Source of the DNA: Rothia sp035916755
GTDB lineage: Bacteria; Actinomycetota; Actinomycetes; Actinomycetales; Micrococcaceae
Direction of reading: 5' to 3'
Assembly: GCF_035916755.1 (NCBI RefSeq)
Contig: NZ_JAYWIX010000001.1
Location: 124,001-188,000, forward strand
Length of the DNA: 64,000 bases
Part shown: positions 25,701-34,065 of the stretch, in pieces
How the letters are laid out: each line of letters opens with the position of its first letter
How positions within the stretch are numbered: position 1 is the stretch's first letter
The notes under the pieces: generated by a model
What the model saw: only the letters and a program-made list of their open reading frames with translations
Database searches by the model: none
Told to the model about the DNA's origin: nothing
Position numbers and translations under genes: made by a program

Positions 25701-26458
25701 CGAGCAAGCTGCGTTATCTGACAGCGCACAGAGGATCTTTCGCGCCCCTGAGAAAAAGCGTGAAGCCCCATTAGGAGTGAGGATCCACAGGCCATGAGAA
25801 GAACAAGCCACAGCTGGGTCAACCAGGCAATCAGAAGGCCCACAATGAGAGGCAGAACCATCGTTGCTACCAGTAGCAGCTTAGATTTAGGGGCGGGAAC
25901 ATCAATGTCTTGAACTGCCGGGTCGTGAAAGAGGGGAGCGCAGTACTCATACTGGTCAAGCACAAGGACGCTCCCACCCAGAATAAATTTTTTCCCTACC
26001 TCAAGTTTGCGGTGGGAGCCCTCATTCGAGAAATACACACCGCTAGCCGTCACCTCTAGGAAGCCCTCAATCGGTGCAAGTGCTGGGTCGTCAATTGTGA
26101 GCAGGGAGGCCTGCCTACCAATGTCCCAACTACCTCGAGATAGAGGAAACTGAGAATGAGAATCTGGCCCGTGCACCACACGTAAGGTAAAGAGGGCCTT
26201 CTCATCTGGGCAAGGGTGAAGGGTTGTATGAGGTGCAAGGGGCAAGACTGTGAGCGGGGCGCCACTAGTCCAGGGGCGCTGACCGGGAGTAAGCTCCCTG
26301 ATATCTTGCCCCTGAATACCCCAACTGAAATTATCGCTACCCCAGACATTAGAGAGTTCTCGGTGGATATCTACCCCAGTTGTGCCGGGCGAATAATCAA
26401 ACTCCACTGTTCGGTAAGATCCCGCCGGTGGCTGCTGGACGCGCACTAAAAGTTTCAT
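22697..26458 (-). CDS. FHA-FtsK/SpoIIIE (EccC-like) secretion ATPase
   Basis: About 1253 residues from ATG 26458, which has AGGTGG four bases upstream; the in-frame ATG at 26488 lacks such a site. Order: a ubiquitin-like N-terminal strand region (1-85), an FHA-like domain (about 88-170), and two close TM segments (about 193-235). The first FtsK ATPase domain has CAGTTGSGKSQLL, LIDFKGGAG, a Walker B ELIICIDEF and HLVLATQRPQGAISPDIR. A second ATPase domain has a degenerate P-loop (LVQGGSSEW). A third has GPRGSGKTSLL and ILLIDDLDKL. This is the layout of EccC/YukB of type VII secretion. No WXG100, EccB, EccD, EccE or mycosin gene is nearby. Confidence 0.9.
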   Translation of the reverse strand: MKLLVRVQQPPAGSYRTVEFDYSPGTTGVDIHRELSNVWGSDNFSWGIQGQDIRELTPGQRPWTSGAPLTVLPLAPHTTLHPCPDEKALFTLRVVHGPDSHSQFPLSRGSWDIGRQASLLTIDDPALAPIEGFLEVTASGVYFSNEGSHRKLEVGKKFILGGSVLVLDQYEYCAPLFHDPAVQDIDVPAPKSKLLLVATMVLPLIVGLLIAWLTQLWLVLLMACGSSLLMGLHAFSQGRERSSVRCQITQLAREEEEAIARYRGADQIHADTGLVIGRGTRPVRIRGKQRELGSLPEVQGAPYVISVEELAPLVSGLPLSTQRLALCQLLAQNQPVYLLVQEQEATWFLRLIDPLLAAANARTVSLAELSSLETGFLVCSYLPPSLPPQLLPFPVANKGHHKESAELFSQSTSWYDIVLDGINEERYCALLANLGRDATSSLLQKVSVAATNTSQLPAYALSELPEGNQPRNLWAEEIFLYAGLACESNDDLKLGLMHHGPHFLCAGTTGSGKSQLLRSLLWSAALSYPPQRLSFVLIDFKGGAGLGPLTPLPHCVSLISDLDASQLMRTMKFLRADLTHRKQVWKQLGVSSYDDYIGLCKNAHTAPDFPELIICIDEFRMLVDDYPDIMSEMMKIATIGRSLGYHLVLATQRPQGAISPDIRANISTVMCLRVSSAQESFNVLGSEEASHISARFPGRGILRSADNEMVEFQAPLITGLYRQEHQGRCRARFVLDLTSSQEPTSCQALSDAELDATNTAIYQTYQNAHQLPAYQPIPASLSAPYHTDVPESVGPFALLVGQYEIAELGFQAPFIWSAEDGPILVQGGSSEWIPALRATLLHALAQGYAVLCLTPSEQRAREIRSWGKEYAEQFDVFTYQDSNYLQHLLACCAEAPGPGQLLIIDTLETLLDTLQRYPAAEAHLQQILNLGDHPTVQVFCTSVTGVRGKYQHIFEHTFMTRATVENDPLRTHTRDYTLPGSGQFAIEGKVIYDVSEGKVQAGTLAWTELSAPLAGPKTDSLQGPNHLLSGSHRYWLSWRPLPLRSPVSSLPSAAKPHAGALACGVLRDGSVAFTPPLRGGFISVSGPRGSGKTSLLKTLVQANPEHFFIVISSDAGTVAEDINQALARSEILGLRPILLIDDLDKLNHDIQQTILAQKEKFGSVIVTYTPWPRWSSSPILAALSGTSTGIVLTPQSSADMSFYPGAPLPLDLKTYGQLPAGRGVMIDHATVMAFQAALPDEQATGVREPDVQE

Positions 26459-26784
26459 AAAGCCACCTAAGTCCTGGAGACCTGCCATTGCAAGGGCGCA
26501 AAACGGAAAAACAAACTCTCACCGTTGTTTTTCTGTCTTTCTGCGAAAAAAGTTGAGGTTTCTCTTCACACGGCACTAGCGCAGGGGAGGACCGGGGAAT
26601 AATCACACGATCTTTACAGCCTGTTAGCGGGTAGTAGCCGACTATATCCGGTACTTTTGTTATTAACTGTGTTTACCTTGCGCGCAAGGAACACACCGAA
26701 GTTAAGCTTCTACGCTGTAGTAGCAGAGCACGGTTGCCAGACTCCCCACGATAGCTGTGCAACCCCTAACAAGGAGTATGTTAA
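26459..26784. other. 326-bp divergent intergenic region
   Basis: It lies between the EccC-like gene and glf, which are divergent, so it must hold both promoters. It is AT-richer than its surroundings. AAGGAG at 26771-26776 is the glf ribosome binding site. Several A/T runs are present, but I could not assign -35/-10 pairs with confidence, and I see no RNA gene. Confidence 0.5.
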
Positions 26785-27972
26785 GTGAACGCTGATCTCG
26801 TAGTCGTAGGCTCTGGCCTTTTTGGCCTCACCATTGCAGAGCAAGCTGCTACCCAGCTTGGCCTCAAGGTAGCCCTGCTCGACCGCCGTCATCACATCGG
26901 CGGTAACGCATACAGCGAAAACGAAGAGAAGACAGGAATCGAAGTTCACCGCTACGGTGCCCACCTCTTCCACACCTCTAACGAACGCGTCTGGGAATAC
27001 GTCAATCGTTTCACCGGCTTTACCAACTACACCCACCGCGTTTACACCAACCACAACGGTATCGTGTACCCCATGCCCATCAACCTGGGTACTATCAACC
27101 AGTTCTTCAACGCTGCCTACTCACCGGCAGAAGCCAAGGCCTTAATCCAGGAGCAGGCCGGTGAACTCGCAGGAACCGACCCCAAGAACCTGAACGACAA
27201 GGGTATCTCCCTCATCGGGCGTCCGCTCTACGAAGCCTTCATCAAGCACTACACCGCAAAGCAGTGGCAGACCGACCCCGCTGACCTACCCGCGTCCATC
27301 ATTTCCCGCCTGCCCGTGCGCTACAACTACGACAACCGCTACTTCAACGATAAGTACGAAGGCCTGCCCGTCGACGGCTACACCGCCTGGCTTGAGCGCA
27401 TGGCAGCCCACCCCAACATCGAGGTGCACCTCAACACCGACTTCTTCGAAGAGGGCCACGAGTACTCCCGCTCCAAGGTCCTGGGCCAGGTGCCCGTCGT
27501 TTACACCGGCCCCGTAGACCGCTACTTCGACTACGCCGAAGGTGACCTCTCATGGCGCACCATCGACCTCGAAGAAGAAGTCCTTGACATCGAAGACTTC
27601 CAGGGCTGCTCCGTCATGAACTACCCCGACGCCAACTACCCCTTTACTCGTATCCACGAGTTCCGCCACTTCCACCCCGAGCGCGACTACACTAAGGACG
27701 CTACCGTCATTCACCGCGAATACTCACGCTTCGCAGAAAAGGGCGACGAACCCTACTACCCCATCAACACCGGCGCTGACCGCGAAATGCTCCTCAAGTA
27801 CCGCGAACTCGCTGGCGGAGAGCAGAACGTGCTCTTCGGCGGACGCCTGGGCACCTACAAGTACCTTGACATGCACATGGCTATCGGTGCTGCACTCTCC
27901 ATGTTCGACAACAAGCTCCGCCCCCACTTCGAAAAGGGCGAAAAGCTGGTATCTGGCGGAATCGAGGCCTAA
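26785..27972 (+). CDS. glf: UDP-galactopyranose mutase
   Basis: Interconverts UDP-galactopyranose and UDP-galactofuranose, using FAD as a nucleophilic cofactor; makes the donor for cell-wall galactan. 395 residues from GTG 26785. The N-terminal FAD site is VVGSGLFGLTIAEQAA, followed by DRRHHIGGNAYSE and the conserved YGAHLFHTSNERVW. Substrate-site arginines and aromatics (NYPDANYPFTRIHEFRHF) are present. GGRLGTYKYLDMHMAIGAAL near the end is the second FAD contact. The next gene, three bp downstream, is the polymerase that consumes the product. Confidence 0.97.
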   Translation: MNADLVVVGSGLFGLTIAEQAATQLGLKVALLDRRHHIGGNAYSENEEKTGIEVHRYGAHLFHTSNERVWEYVNRFTGFTNYTHRVYTNHNGIVYPMPINLGTINQFFNAAYSPAEAKALIQEQAGELAGTDPKNLNDKGISLIGRPLYEAFIKHYTAKQWQTDPADLPASIISRLPVRYNYDNRYFNDKYEGLPVDGYTAWLERMAAHPNIEVHLNTDFFEEGHEYSRSKVLGQVPVVYTGPVDRYFDYAEGDLSWRTIDLEEEVLDIEDFQGCSVMNYPDANYPFTRIHEFRHFHPERDYTKDATVIHREYSRFAEKGDEPYYPINTGADREMLLKYRELAGGEQNVLFGGRLGTYKYLDMHMAIGAALSMFDNKLRPHFEKGEKLVSGGIEA

Positions 27973-27975
27973 AGA

Positions 27976-29994
27976 ATGAGCGTGAAAAATATGACTGATA
28001 TGAAAACACTTCAGCGGGTAATTCTCCCAGAAGCAGTCCAAACCGACGTCATACCTCTGTACATCGATAGCGGTAGCGCAACCGGTGTGCAACTTCCCAC
28101 TCGTCTGGATGGAGACGCGGCCAAAACCATCGAGAAGGCGGCCGCCCAGCAAGAGCTAAAAAACGAAAACGCAGCAGGATCTGTAGCTACCACTTCTGAT
28201 GTGCTAGGTCGTCGTTCAACCCACCTAGCAGCAGGTAAAACTGTTTCATTTGGAACCTACTTCAATGCTTTCCCCGCTTCGTACTGGAGACGGTGGACTG
28301 GTTTGAAATCAGTGACCCTGAGAATCACCACTGAAGGTGCGGGCATGGTCGTGGTTTATAAATCGAATGCCCGCGGTGTAATTCAACGTGTTGATGCCAA
28401 AGTACTTGAAGGCGCAGAAACAGTAACTTTCAACCTGACGCTAGCTCCTTTTGGAGATGGCGGCTGGTACTGGTTTGACCTTACTGCTACCAAGAGCGAC
28501 CTCACCCTGGTTGAAGCCGACTGGCTTGGTGATATTCAGCCACGCCTGGGAGAAGCTGGCGGTAAAGCTACCGTACAGATTACAACTATGAATAAGGTAC
28601 AGTACTGCATCGACAATATTCGTTCTCTGGGCAATAATCTTGATGCTCTCGAGACTGTTAAAGAGATTCTGATTGTTGACCAGGGTACCGAGAAGGTGCA
28701 GGACCACCCGGACTTTGAAGAAGTAGTTGCTCCTCTTGCGGGTAAGTTCCGTATCATTAACCAGGCAAATCTGGGTGGTTCTGGTGGCTTCGCTCGCGGC
28801 ATGTTTGAGTCAGTAAACAATGGTTCAGATTATGTCATGCTACTAGATGACGACGTCGTCGTTGAGCCCGAATCGATTCTGCGTCTCATCACTTTTGCTG
28901 ATTACTGTAAGAACCCCACTATCGTGGGTGGTCATATGTTTGATATGTACGACCGTTCGGTTCTACACGCATTCGGTGAAGTTGTGAACCCCTGGCGTAC
29001 CTTCTACGATAAGCCGCACGCAGACATGTCGCTTGGCCACGACCTCGGTAGAAATAATCTGCGCAGTACCCACTGGATGCATCGTCGTGTAGACGTTGAC
29101 TATAACGGCTGGTGGATGTGCCTTATCCCGACCGAAGTTATCAATAAGATTGGGCTATCCCTTCCCCTGTTTTTGAAGTGGGATGACGCTGAGTACGGTC
29201 TTCGCGCTAAGGAAGCAGGAATCGCGACTGTATCGTTCCCAGGCGCAGCTTTGTGGCACGTATCGTGGCAGGATAAGGACGACTCCGTTGGCTGGCAAGC
29301 TTACTTCCACGAACGTAATCGACTCATCACAGCTTTAATTCATTCTCCCTTTGAAAAGGGCGGATCAGTTTTACGCGAGTCGCTCTTCTTAGATGTTAAG
29401 CATGCTCTGTCCATGCAGTACTACACCGAAGAAGGTCGTCTCATGGCTATCGAGGACTTGCTGTCTGGCCCTGCACACCTGCATCCTTCGCTCAGTGAGC
29501 GTTTACCCATAATCCGCGGTAAAGTAAAGGATTTCAAGGACGCCCAACTCAAGTCGAACCTCGATGACTACCCGCAGCCTAAGACAACTAAACCTCCGTT
29601 CAAGGGGCGCCGTAACTTTAGTTCGCCTGGTTACCAGAAGCTGATTCCTTGGACTATTTCTACCGTGGGACGTCATCTCTTTAAGCCTGTTGATGATTTG
29701 GCAAAAACAAATCCTCAGATTCAGCTGAATTACTCAGAGAATCGTTGGTGGACTGTTTCCAAGTTCGATTCGCTTCTTGTCACTAACGCAGAAGGCACCG
29801 GTGTCTTCTGGTATCAGCGTGATCCCAAGAAGCTACGCGAAAATTTGGCTCGTGCTTCGAAACTGCATGCACAGCTCTTTAAAAACTGGGCTGATTTGCG
29901 AAACCAGTACCGCTCTGCTGCTGCCGAAGTAGCATCCTATGATGCCTGGGCTAAAACCTTCCAGAAGCATACGGAGTCTGAGCTGACCCGATGA
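27976..29994 (+). CDS. glfT2: Galactofuranosyltransferase GlfT2
   Basis: Polymerises galactofuranose with alternating linkages into the galactan chain. 672 residues, near the 637 of M. tuberculosis GlfT2. An N-terminal beta-sandwich (about 1-185) precedes a GT-A domain with TTMNKVQYCIDNIRSLG, the nucleotide-binding VMLLDDDVVVEPES (DDD metal motif), and the catalytic WDDAEYGLRAKEAG with the following LWHVSWQ. A helical C-terminal part completes the fold. It starts three bp after glf and its stop overlaps the next start (ATGA). Its DNA is visibly AT-richer than glf. GlfT1, which starts the chain, is not in the window. Confidence 0.93.
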   Translation: MSVKNMTDMKTLQRVILPEAVQTDVIPLYIDSGSATGVQLPTRLDGDAAKTIEKAAAQQELKNENAAGSVATTSDVLGRRSTHLAAGKTVSFGTYFNAFPASYWRRWTGLKSVTLRITTEGAGMVVVYKSNARGVIQRVDAKVLEGAETVTFNLTLAPFGDGGWYWFDLTATKSDLTLVEADWLGDIQPRLGEAGGKATVQITTMNKVQYCIDNIRSLGNNLDALETVKEILIVDQGTEKVQDHPDFEEVVAPLAGKFRIINQANLGGSGGFARGMFESVNNGSDYVMLLDDDVVVEPESILRLITFADYCKNPTIVGGHMFDMYDRSVLHAFGEVVNPWRTFYDKPHADMSLGHDLGRNNLRSTHWMHRRVDVDYNGWWMCLIPTEVINKIGLSLPLFLKWDDAEYGLRAKEAGIATVSFPGAALWHVSWQDKDDSVGWQAYFHERNRLITALIHSPFEKGGSVLRESLFLDVKHALSMQYYTEEGRLMAIEDLLSGPAHLHPSLSERLPIIRGKVKDFKDAQLKSNLDDYPQPKTTKPPFKGRRNFSSPGYQKLIPWTISTVGRHLFKPVDDLAKTNPQIQLNYSENRWWTVSKFDSLLVTNAEGTGVFWYQRDPKKLRENLARASKLHAQLFKNWADLRNQYRSAAAEVASYDAWAKTFQKHTESELTR

Positions 29995-30872
29995 ATAAAC
30001 AAATAACTCACCCTCTTTCCCCTCCTGGTCGCGGTAGGGGGCTCCGTGACGTCTTTCAAAATCGTTACCTTCTAAGGCTACTTGTCGATAAGGAAATTCA
30101 GGTTCGCTACCGCGGATCTGTCTTGGGTATCCTCTGGTCGTACATCAAGCCAGGGGTACAATTTGGCGTTTTCTATATTGCGATGGGACTATTCCTAGGC
30201 CTTGAAAGAGGCATGCAAAACTACGCTATTTATCTGTTCTCTGGAATGATCGTTATTAACTTCTTCTCTGAAGGGTTCAGTAACGGTGCTAAGGCAATGG
30301 TTGTGAATGGAGCTCTTATTAAGAAGATTTATCTTCCGAGAGAACTCTTTTCAGTCTCGACAATCTGGGTAGCTTTAATTCACTTTTTGCCTCAAATCGT
30401 GGTGCTTCTGATAGCTTGTTTCTTTGCAGGGTGGAGTCCGGACCTCAAACAGTTGGGGGCTGCACTCGTGGCCATGATTATTATTATGATTTTCTCAGCA
30501 GGACTTGGCCTTATCTTTGGTGTAGCTAATGTGTTTTTCCGGGACTCGGAAAACATCGTAGATATGCTCTTGATGGTCGCTACCTGGTTCTCTCCAGTGC
30601 TGTACTCATGGACTATGGTCCGGGATACCTTGTACTCGTGGGTTATCACTGTTTATCTGATGAACCCTCTTACTGTTGCTGTTGAGCTCTTCCACTATGC
30701 TTTCTGGATGCCTACCCTGTCTGAAGAGGCCTTGGCTCTACCTACCTCACAGATTCCTCCGCACCTTCTTACCCTGTGGGTACCTGTTGCCCTGGGTGTT
30801 TCTCTCGTGACCCTGTTCCTCGGTGACTTACTCTTCCGTAAGCTAGAGGGCAACTTCGCCCAGGAGCTCTGA
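29991..30872 (+). CDS. wzm: ABC-2 polysaccharide export permease (Wzm/Rv3783-like)
   Basis: Membrane half of an ABC exporter that flips lipid-linked galactan across the membrane. 293 residues with six TM segments. The N-terminal amphipathic part LLRLLVDKEIQVRYRGSVLGILWSYIKPGV is diagnostic of O-antigen-type permeases, and FRDSENIVDMLLMVATWFSP is the conserved gate region. It overlaps glfT2 by four bases and precedes the ATPase gene by five, so all three are coupled. M. tuberculosis Rv3781-Rv3783 carry the corresponding functions. Confidence 0.93.
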   Translation: MNKQITHPLSPPGRGRGLRDVFQNRYLLRLLVDKEIQVRYRGSVLGILWSYIKPGVQFGVFYIAMGLFLGLERGMQNYAIYLFSGMIVINFFSEGFSNGAKAMVVNGALIKKIYLPRELFSVSTIWVALIHFLPQIVVLLIACFFAGWSPDLKQLGAALVAMIIIMIFSAGLGLIFGVANVFFRDSENIVDMLLMVATWFSPVLYSWTMVRDTLYSWVITVYLMNPLTVAVELFHYAFWMPTLSEEALALPTSQIPPHLLTLWVPVALGVSLVTLFLGDLLFRKLEGNFAQEL

Positions 30873-30877
30873 TTTAC

Positions 30878-31654
30878 GTGGATATCAAGAAGTTTGATTT
30901 ACCACCTGTGGCAGATAATGCTCCTGTGGTCATCAAGGTCGAGTCTCTGGTGAAGCGCTTTGTGCTACGCCATACTCGGTCGATGAAGGAGGCCTTTGTC
31001 TGGCTGATGAAAGGCCGCAAGGGCGATCTGAACGAGAAGTTCAACGCCCTCAATGGGGTTTCCCTGGACATTCGAGAAGGTGAGCGCGTTGCCCTACTGG
31101 GTTATAACGGTTCGGGTAAATCTACCCTGCTCAAGCTGATTTCGGGTGTGATGCACCCCGATGAGGGCAGGGTATTGACCGGCGGACGCATCGCTGGGCT
31201 TATCGAGGTTGGAGCAGGTTTCCACCCCGATTTGACTGGACGTGACAACGTATACTTGAACGCTGCCATCCTTGGTATGAGCAAGGAACAGATTGAAGCA
31301 AAGTTTGATGAAATTGTTGAATTTTCTGAAATCGGCAACTTTATCGATACCGAGGTTAAGTTCTACTCGTCGGGTATGTACCTGCGACTGGCTTTTGCTG
31401 TAGCTGTTCATACTGATCCGGAGATTTTCTTAGTGGATGAGATTCTGGCTGTGGGTGATGAACCTTTCCAGAAGAAATGTATCGCTAAGATTCGAGATCT
31501 GAGCGCTGAGGGGAAAACCCTGGTCGTGGTGAGCCATGACCTTGATTTAGTGGCAAAGATCTGTGAACGCGGAGTAGTCCTGGACCACGGCTCTAAGCAG
31601 TTCGATGGCCCTATTGACGAAGCGATTGAATTCATGAGGGCAAAATCCCACTAA
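30878..31654 (+). CDS. wzt: ABC exporter ATPase for polysaccharide (Wzt/Rv3781-like)
   Basis: ATPase half of the galactan exporter, 258 residues from GTG 30878. Walker A LLGYNGSGKSTLL, the signature region VKFYSSGMYLRLAFAVAVH, Walker B IFLVDEILAVGDEPFQKKC, and switch histidine VVVSHDLDL are present. VGAGFHPDLTGRDNVYLNA, with a characteristic Gly-rich loop, is typical of Wzt-type ATPases. It lacks the C-terminal carbohydrate-binding extension of O-antigen Wzt proteins, so substrate recognition does not rest on such a domain. Confidence 0.94.
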   Translation: MDIKKFDLPPVADNAPVVIKVESLVKRFVLRHTRSMKEAFVWLMKGRKGDLNEKFNALNGVSLDIREGERVALLGYNGSGKSTLLKLISGVMHPDEGRVLTGGRIAGLIEVGAGFHPDLTGRDNVYLNAAILGMSKEQIEAKFDEIVEFSEIGNFIDTEVKFYSSGMYLRLAFAVAVHTDPEIFLVDEILAVGDEPFQKKCIAKIRDLSAEGKTLVVVSHDLDLVAKICERGVVLDHGSKQFDGPIDEAIEFMRAKSH

Positions 31655-31674
31655 GGAAGCCTGCCCCAAAAATA

Positions 31675-31705
31675 CCCACAAGCTAGATAGCTTGTGGGCA
31701 TTTTT
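31675..31705 (+). terminator. Terminator of the glf-glfT2-wzm-wzt operon
   Basis: A 10-bp stem (31675-31684 with 31689-31698, CCCACAAGCT), loop AGAT, followed by CATTTTTG. Intrinsic terminator immediately after wzt. Confidence 0.88.
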
Positions 31706-31867
31706 GTACGTTGTTACTAGTCAGTAACTAGTTGTGTGTCAAAACATTACGATTATCCGTATCAGGTCTAAGGCGCTGTGGAAAAACTCAAGCCTTCGTG
31801 CGTTATGGCTTGTCAGGTGCAACTTCATTGCAATCTTGTTAGCTAGGCAAGGGGGCACAGGGCATGG

Positions 31868-31876
31868 TTATCCACA
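31868..31876 (+). promoter_or_regulatory. DnaA-box-like TTATCCACA upstream of cpaF
   Basis: Exact TTATCCACA followed by GGGTA, 94 bp before the cpaF start. The 14-base string TTATCCACAGGGTA is identical to that at 3763-3776 upstream of the pseudokinase gene. Confidence 0.4.
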
Positions 31877-31969
31877 GGGTAGCCCTGAGGTGTTTGATTG
31901 TTTTACCTAATCAACTGTATCTTGTTTGGTAATTCATCGACTGATCGCAATGGAGCGTAAGGGGGACAG

Positions 31970-33214
31970 ATGTCTATAGCGCAAGCAGAAGAGCTGGTTG
32001 AAGCAGACGTGCGTGACTTGATTCGGCGAAGCAGTATCGACCCACTCGTACAGCAGGCGGAAGCTAAGGAGCTCATCCAGCAGGCCATCGCTGAGTACGA
32101 GCGCCAGATGCTACGGGGCATAGTACCGCGACTTGAGAACGCTGACTCCCTGATCAGCTCTCTTTTCGACAAAGTATGCGGCTTTGGCGAGATTCAGCAG
32201 TATCTTGACGATAGCTCTGTTGAAGAGATCTGGATTAACGCTCCGGACGAGATTTTTGTGGCTCGTGCTGGAGAGTCTGAGCTTACCGGGCTTACCCTGA
32301 GCGAGGAGCAGATTCGTGCGCTGGTAGAGCGTATGCTCAAGACCTCGGGGCGACGACTTGATTTGAGCACACCTTTTGTCGATAGCTCCTTGCCGGACGG
32401 TTCTAGGCTCCATGTAGCTATTCCCGATGTGACCCGCCGCCATTGGGCCATCAATATCCGTAAGTTTATTGCGCGAGCAACTCGTTTGAGTGATTTGGTT
32501 AAGCTGGGGTCTCTCAGCTTAGATGCGGCAAAATTTTTAGATGCAGCTGTTGCGAGCGGGCTAAATTGTCTAGTGTCTGGAGCTACGCAGGCGGGAAAGA
32601 CCACCATGCTGAATTGTTTATCTGCATCTATCGGCATGCGGGAGCGCGTTATTACCTGCGAGGAGATTTTTGAGCTCAAGATTCCCCTCCGCGATGTTGT
32701 GAATTTGCAGTGTCGTCAGCCCAACCTGGAAGGCCACGGCGAGATTCCTCTCCGGCGCCTAGTGAAAGAGGCTTTGCGCATGAGACCCGACCGCCTCATC
32801 ATTGGTGAGGTACGCGAAGCTGAGTCTCTTGATATGCTCATTGCGCTCAACTCCGGGCTCCCAGGCCTTTGTACTATCCACGCTAACTCAGCTCGCGATG
32901 CAATCACGAAGATGTGCACCCTTCCACTCTTGGCTGGCGATAATATATCGAGTTCGTTTGTCGTTCCCACCGTGGCTTCTTGCTTTGATCTTGTGGTTCA
33001 CTGCGACCGTAATCTGCGGGGCAAACGGCAGGTGCGAGAGATTCTCGCAGTTGGTAACCGGGTCGAAAACGGGGTGATTGAAACTAGCACACTGTTTAGA
33101 CGAGAAGGCGATCAGCTGGTATGCGTTGCTTCTGAGGTGCCTTCGCCTGAGAAATTTATTCGTGCTGGCTACGCCCCTGAGACCCTTCTCAACTGCGAGG
33201 GGGCACTGGCATGA
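31970..33214 (+). CDS. cpaF: Tad pilus assembly ATPase
   Basis: Hexameric secretion ATPase that powers Flp pilus assembly. 414 residues. An N-terminal helical domain is followed by the secretion-ATPase core: Walker A SGATQAGKTTMLNCL, the acidic box ERVITCEEIFEL, the Asp-box-like LRMRPDRLIIGEVREAESLDML, and the His-box GLCTIHANSARDA. It is the first gene of a seven-gene operon whose reading frames overlap or nearly touch. No secretin is expected in a Gram-positive cell. Confidence 0.94.
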   Translation: MSIAQAEELVEADVRDLIRRSSIDPLVQQAEAKELIQQAIAEYERQMLRGIVPRLENADSLISSLFDKVCGFGEIQQYLDDSSVEEIWINAPDEIFVARAGESELTGLTLSEEQIRALVERMLKTSGRRLDLSTPFVDSSLPDGSRLHVAIPDVTRRHWAINIRKFIARATRLSDLVKLGSLSLDAAKFLDAAVASGLNCLVSGATQAGKTTMLNCLSASIGMRERVITCEEIFELKIPLRDVVNLQCRQPNLEGHGEIPLRRLVKEALRMRPDRLIIGEVREAESLDMLIALNSGLPGLCTIHANSARDAITKMCTLPLLAGDNISSSFVVPTVASCFDLVVHCDRNLRGKRQVREILAVGNRVENGVIETSTLFRREGDQLVCVASEVPSPEKFIRAGYAPETLLNCEGALA

Positions 33215-34065
33215 GTGCTTTATTCGGGCTGATGTTTGGTATTGGCGCTCTCTTAATCTATATGTCCTTTTGGGAGCTGCCCGCTAAGGAGAAAAAAGAA
33301 CGAAAAGCCCCGGCGATACAACAGCTGCTGCGCCAGGCAGATTTAGAAAAGTTCACGGTAGCTATGTTTTATATGGTTTCTGCTGTAGCTGCTCTTGTTG
33401 CAATGGTGCTGACCTTCGCGTTGACCTCACTGGTTCCTCTGGCTGTTCTGGCTGCGGGCGTTGGGTTCTTTAGCCCTCGGTTAGTGGTTAAGCATCGTGC
33501 TGCTCAGCGGCAGGCTCAGCTGCGGGATTTATGGCCGGACGCGGTGGATCACCTGCGGTCAGCAATCCGTGCAGGTTTGTCGCTTCCGGACGCTCTCATG
33601 CAGCTTCAGTATCGGGGACCGGAGCCCCTGCGTCCGGCGTTTACTAGTTTTGCTTCAGACTACCGTGCTAGCGGTGAGTTCCTTCCAGCCCTCAATCGTC
33701 TTAAAGACCGCTTGAGTGACCCCACCGCGGACAATATCATTGAGGCCCTCAAAGTTACTCGTGAGGTGGGTGGAACTGATTTAGGTCGTCTTCTGGGGAC
33801 CTTGAGTACTTTCCTCCGCGAGAATAGCAGGACACGCTCTGAACTTGAGGCTCGACAGTCGTGGACGGTCAATGCTGCCCGCCTTGCCTGTGTTGCTCCA
33901 TGGGTCGTACTGGGCCTGATGGCTACTCAGCCAAGCACAATCAGGATTTATAACAGCTTTGCGGGTTTCCTAGTGTTAGCGAGCGGCTTAGCCCTGACCG
34001 TCATCGCTTACCGGTTGATGATGCGTATCGGTGCTCTACCGGAAGAGAAGAGGGTGCTGGCGTGA
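33211..34065 (+). CDS. tadB: Tad pilus platform protein TadB
   Basis: 284 residues with one or two N-terminal TM segments, a cytoplasmic T2SF domain (LWPDAVDHLRSAIRAGLSLPDALMQL, TREVGGTDLGRLLGTLSTFL) and two C-terminal TM segments. It overlaps cpaF by four bases (ATGA). With TadC it forms the inner-membrane platform on which CpaF acts. Confidence 0.9.
   Translation: MSALFGLMFGIGALLIYMSFWELPAKEKKERKAPAIQQLLRQADLEKFTVAMFYMVSAVAALVAMVLTFALTSLVPLAVLAAGVGFFSPRLVVKHRAAQRQAQLRDLWPDAVDHLRSAIRAGLSLPDALMQLQYRGPEPLRPAFTSFASDYRASGEFLPALNRLKDRLSDPTADNIIEALKVTREVGGTDLGRLLGTLSTFLRENSRTRSELEARQSWTVNAARLACVAPWVVLGLMATQPSTIRIYNSFAGFLVLASGLALTVIAYRLMMRIGALPEEKRVLA

Larger units (their letters stand above)
31655..31969. 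other. 315-bp region between wzt and the Tad operon
   Basis: It holds the wzt terminator (31675-31705) and then the promoter region of the Tad operon. A DnaA-box-like TTATCCACA is at 31868-31876, and a one-mismatch copy on the other strand is at 31778-31786 (TGTGGAAAA). A GGGGGACAG run before the ATG at 31970 includes the cpaF ribosome binding site. No RNA gene is evident. Confidence 0.5.
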
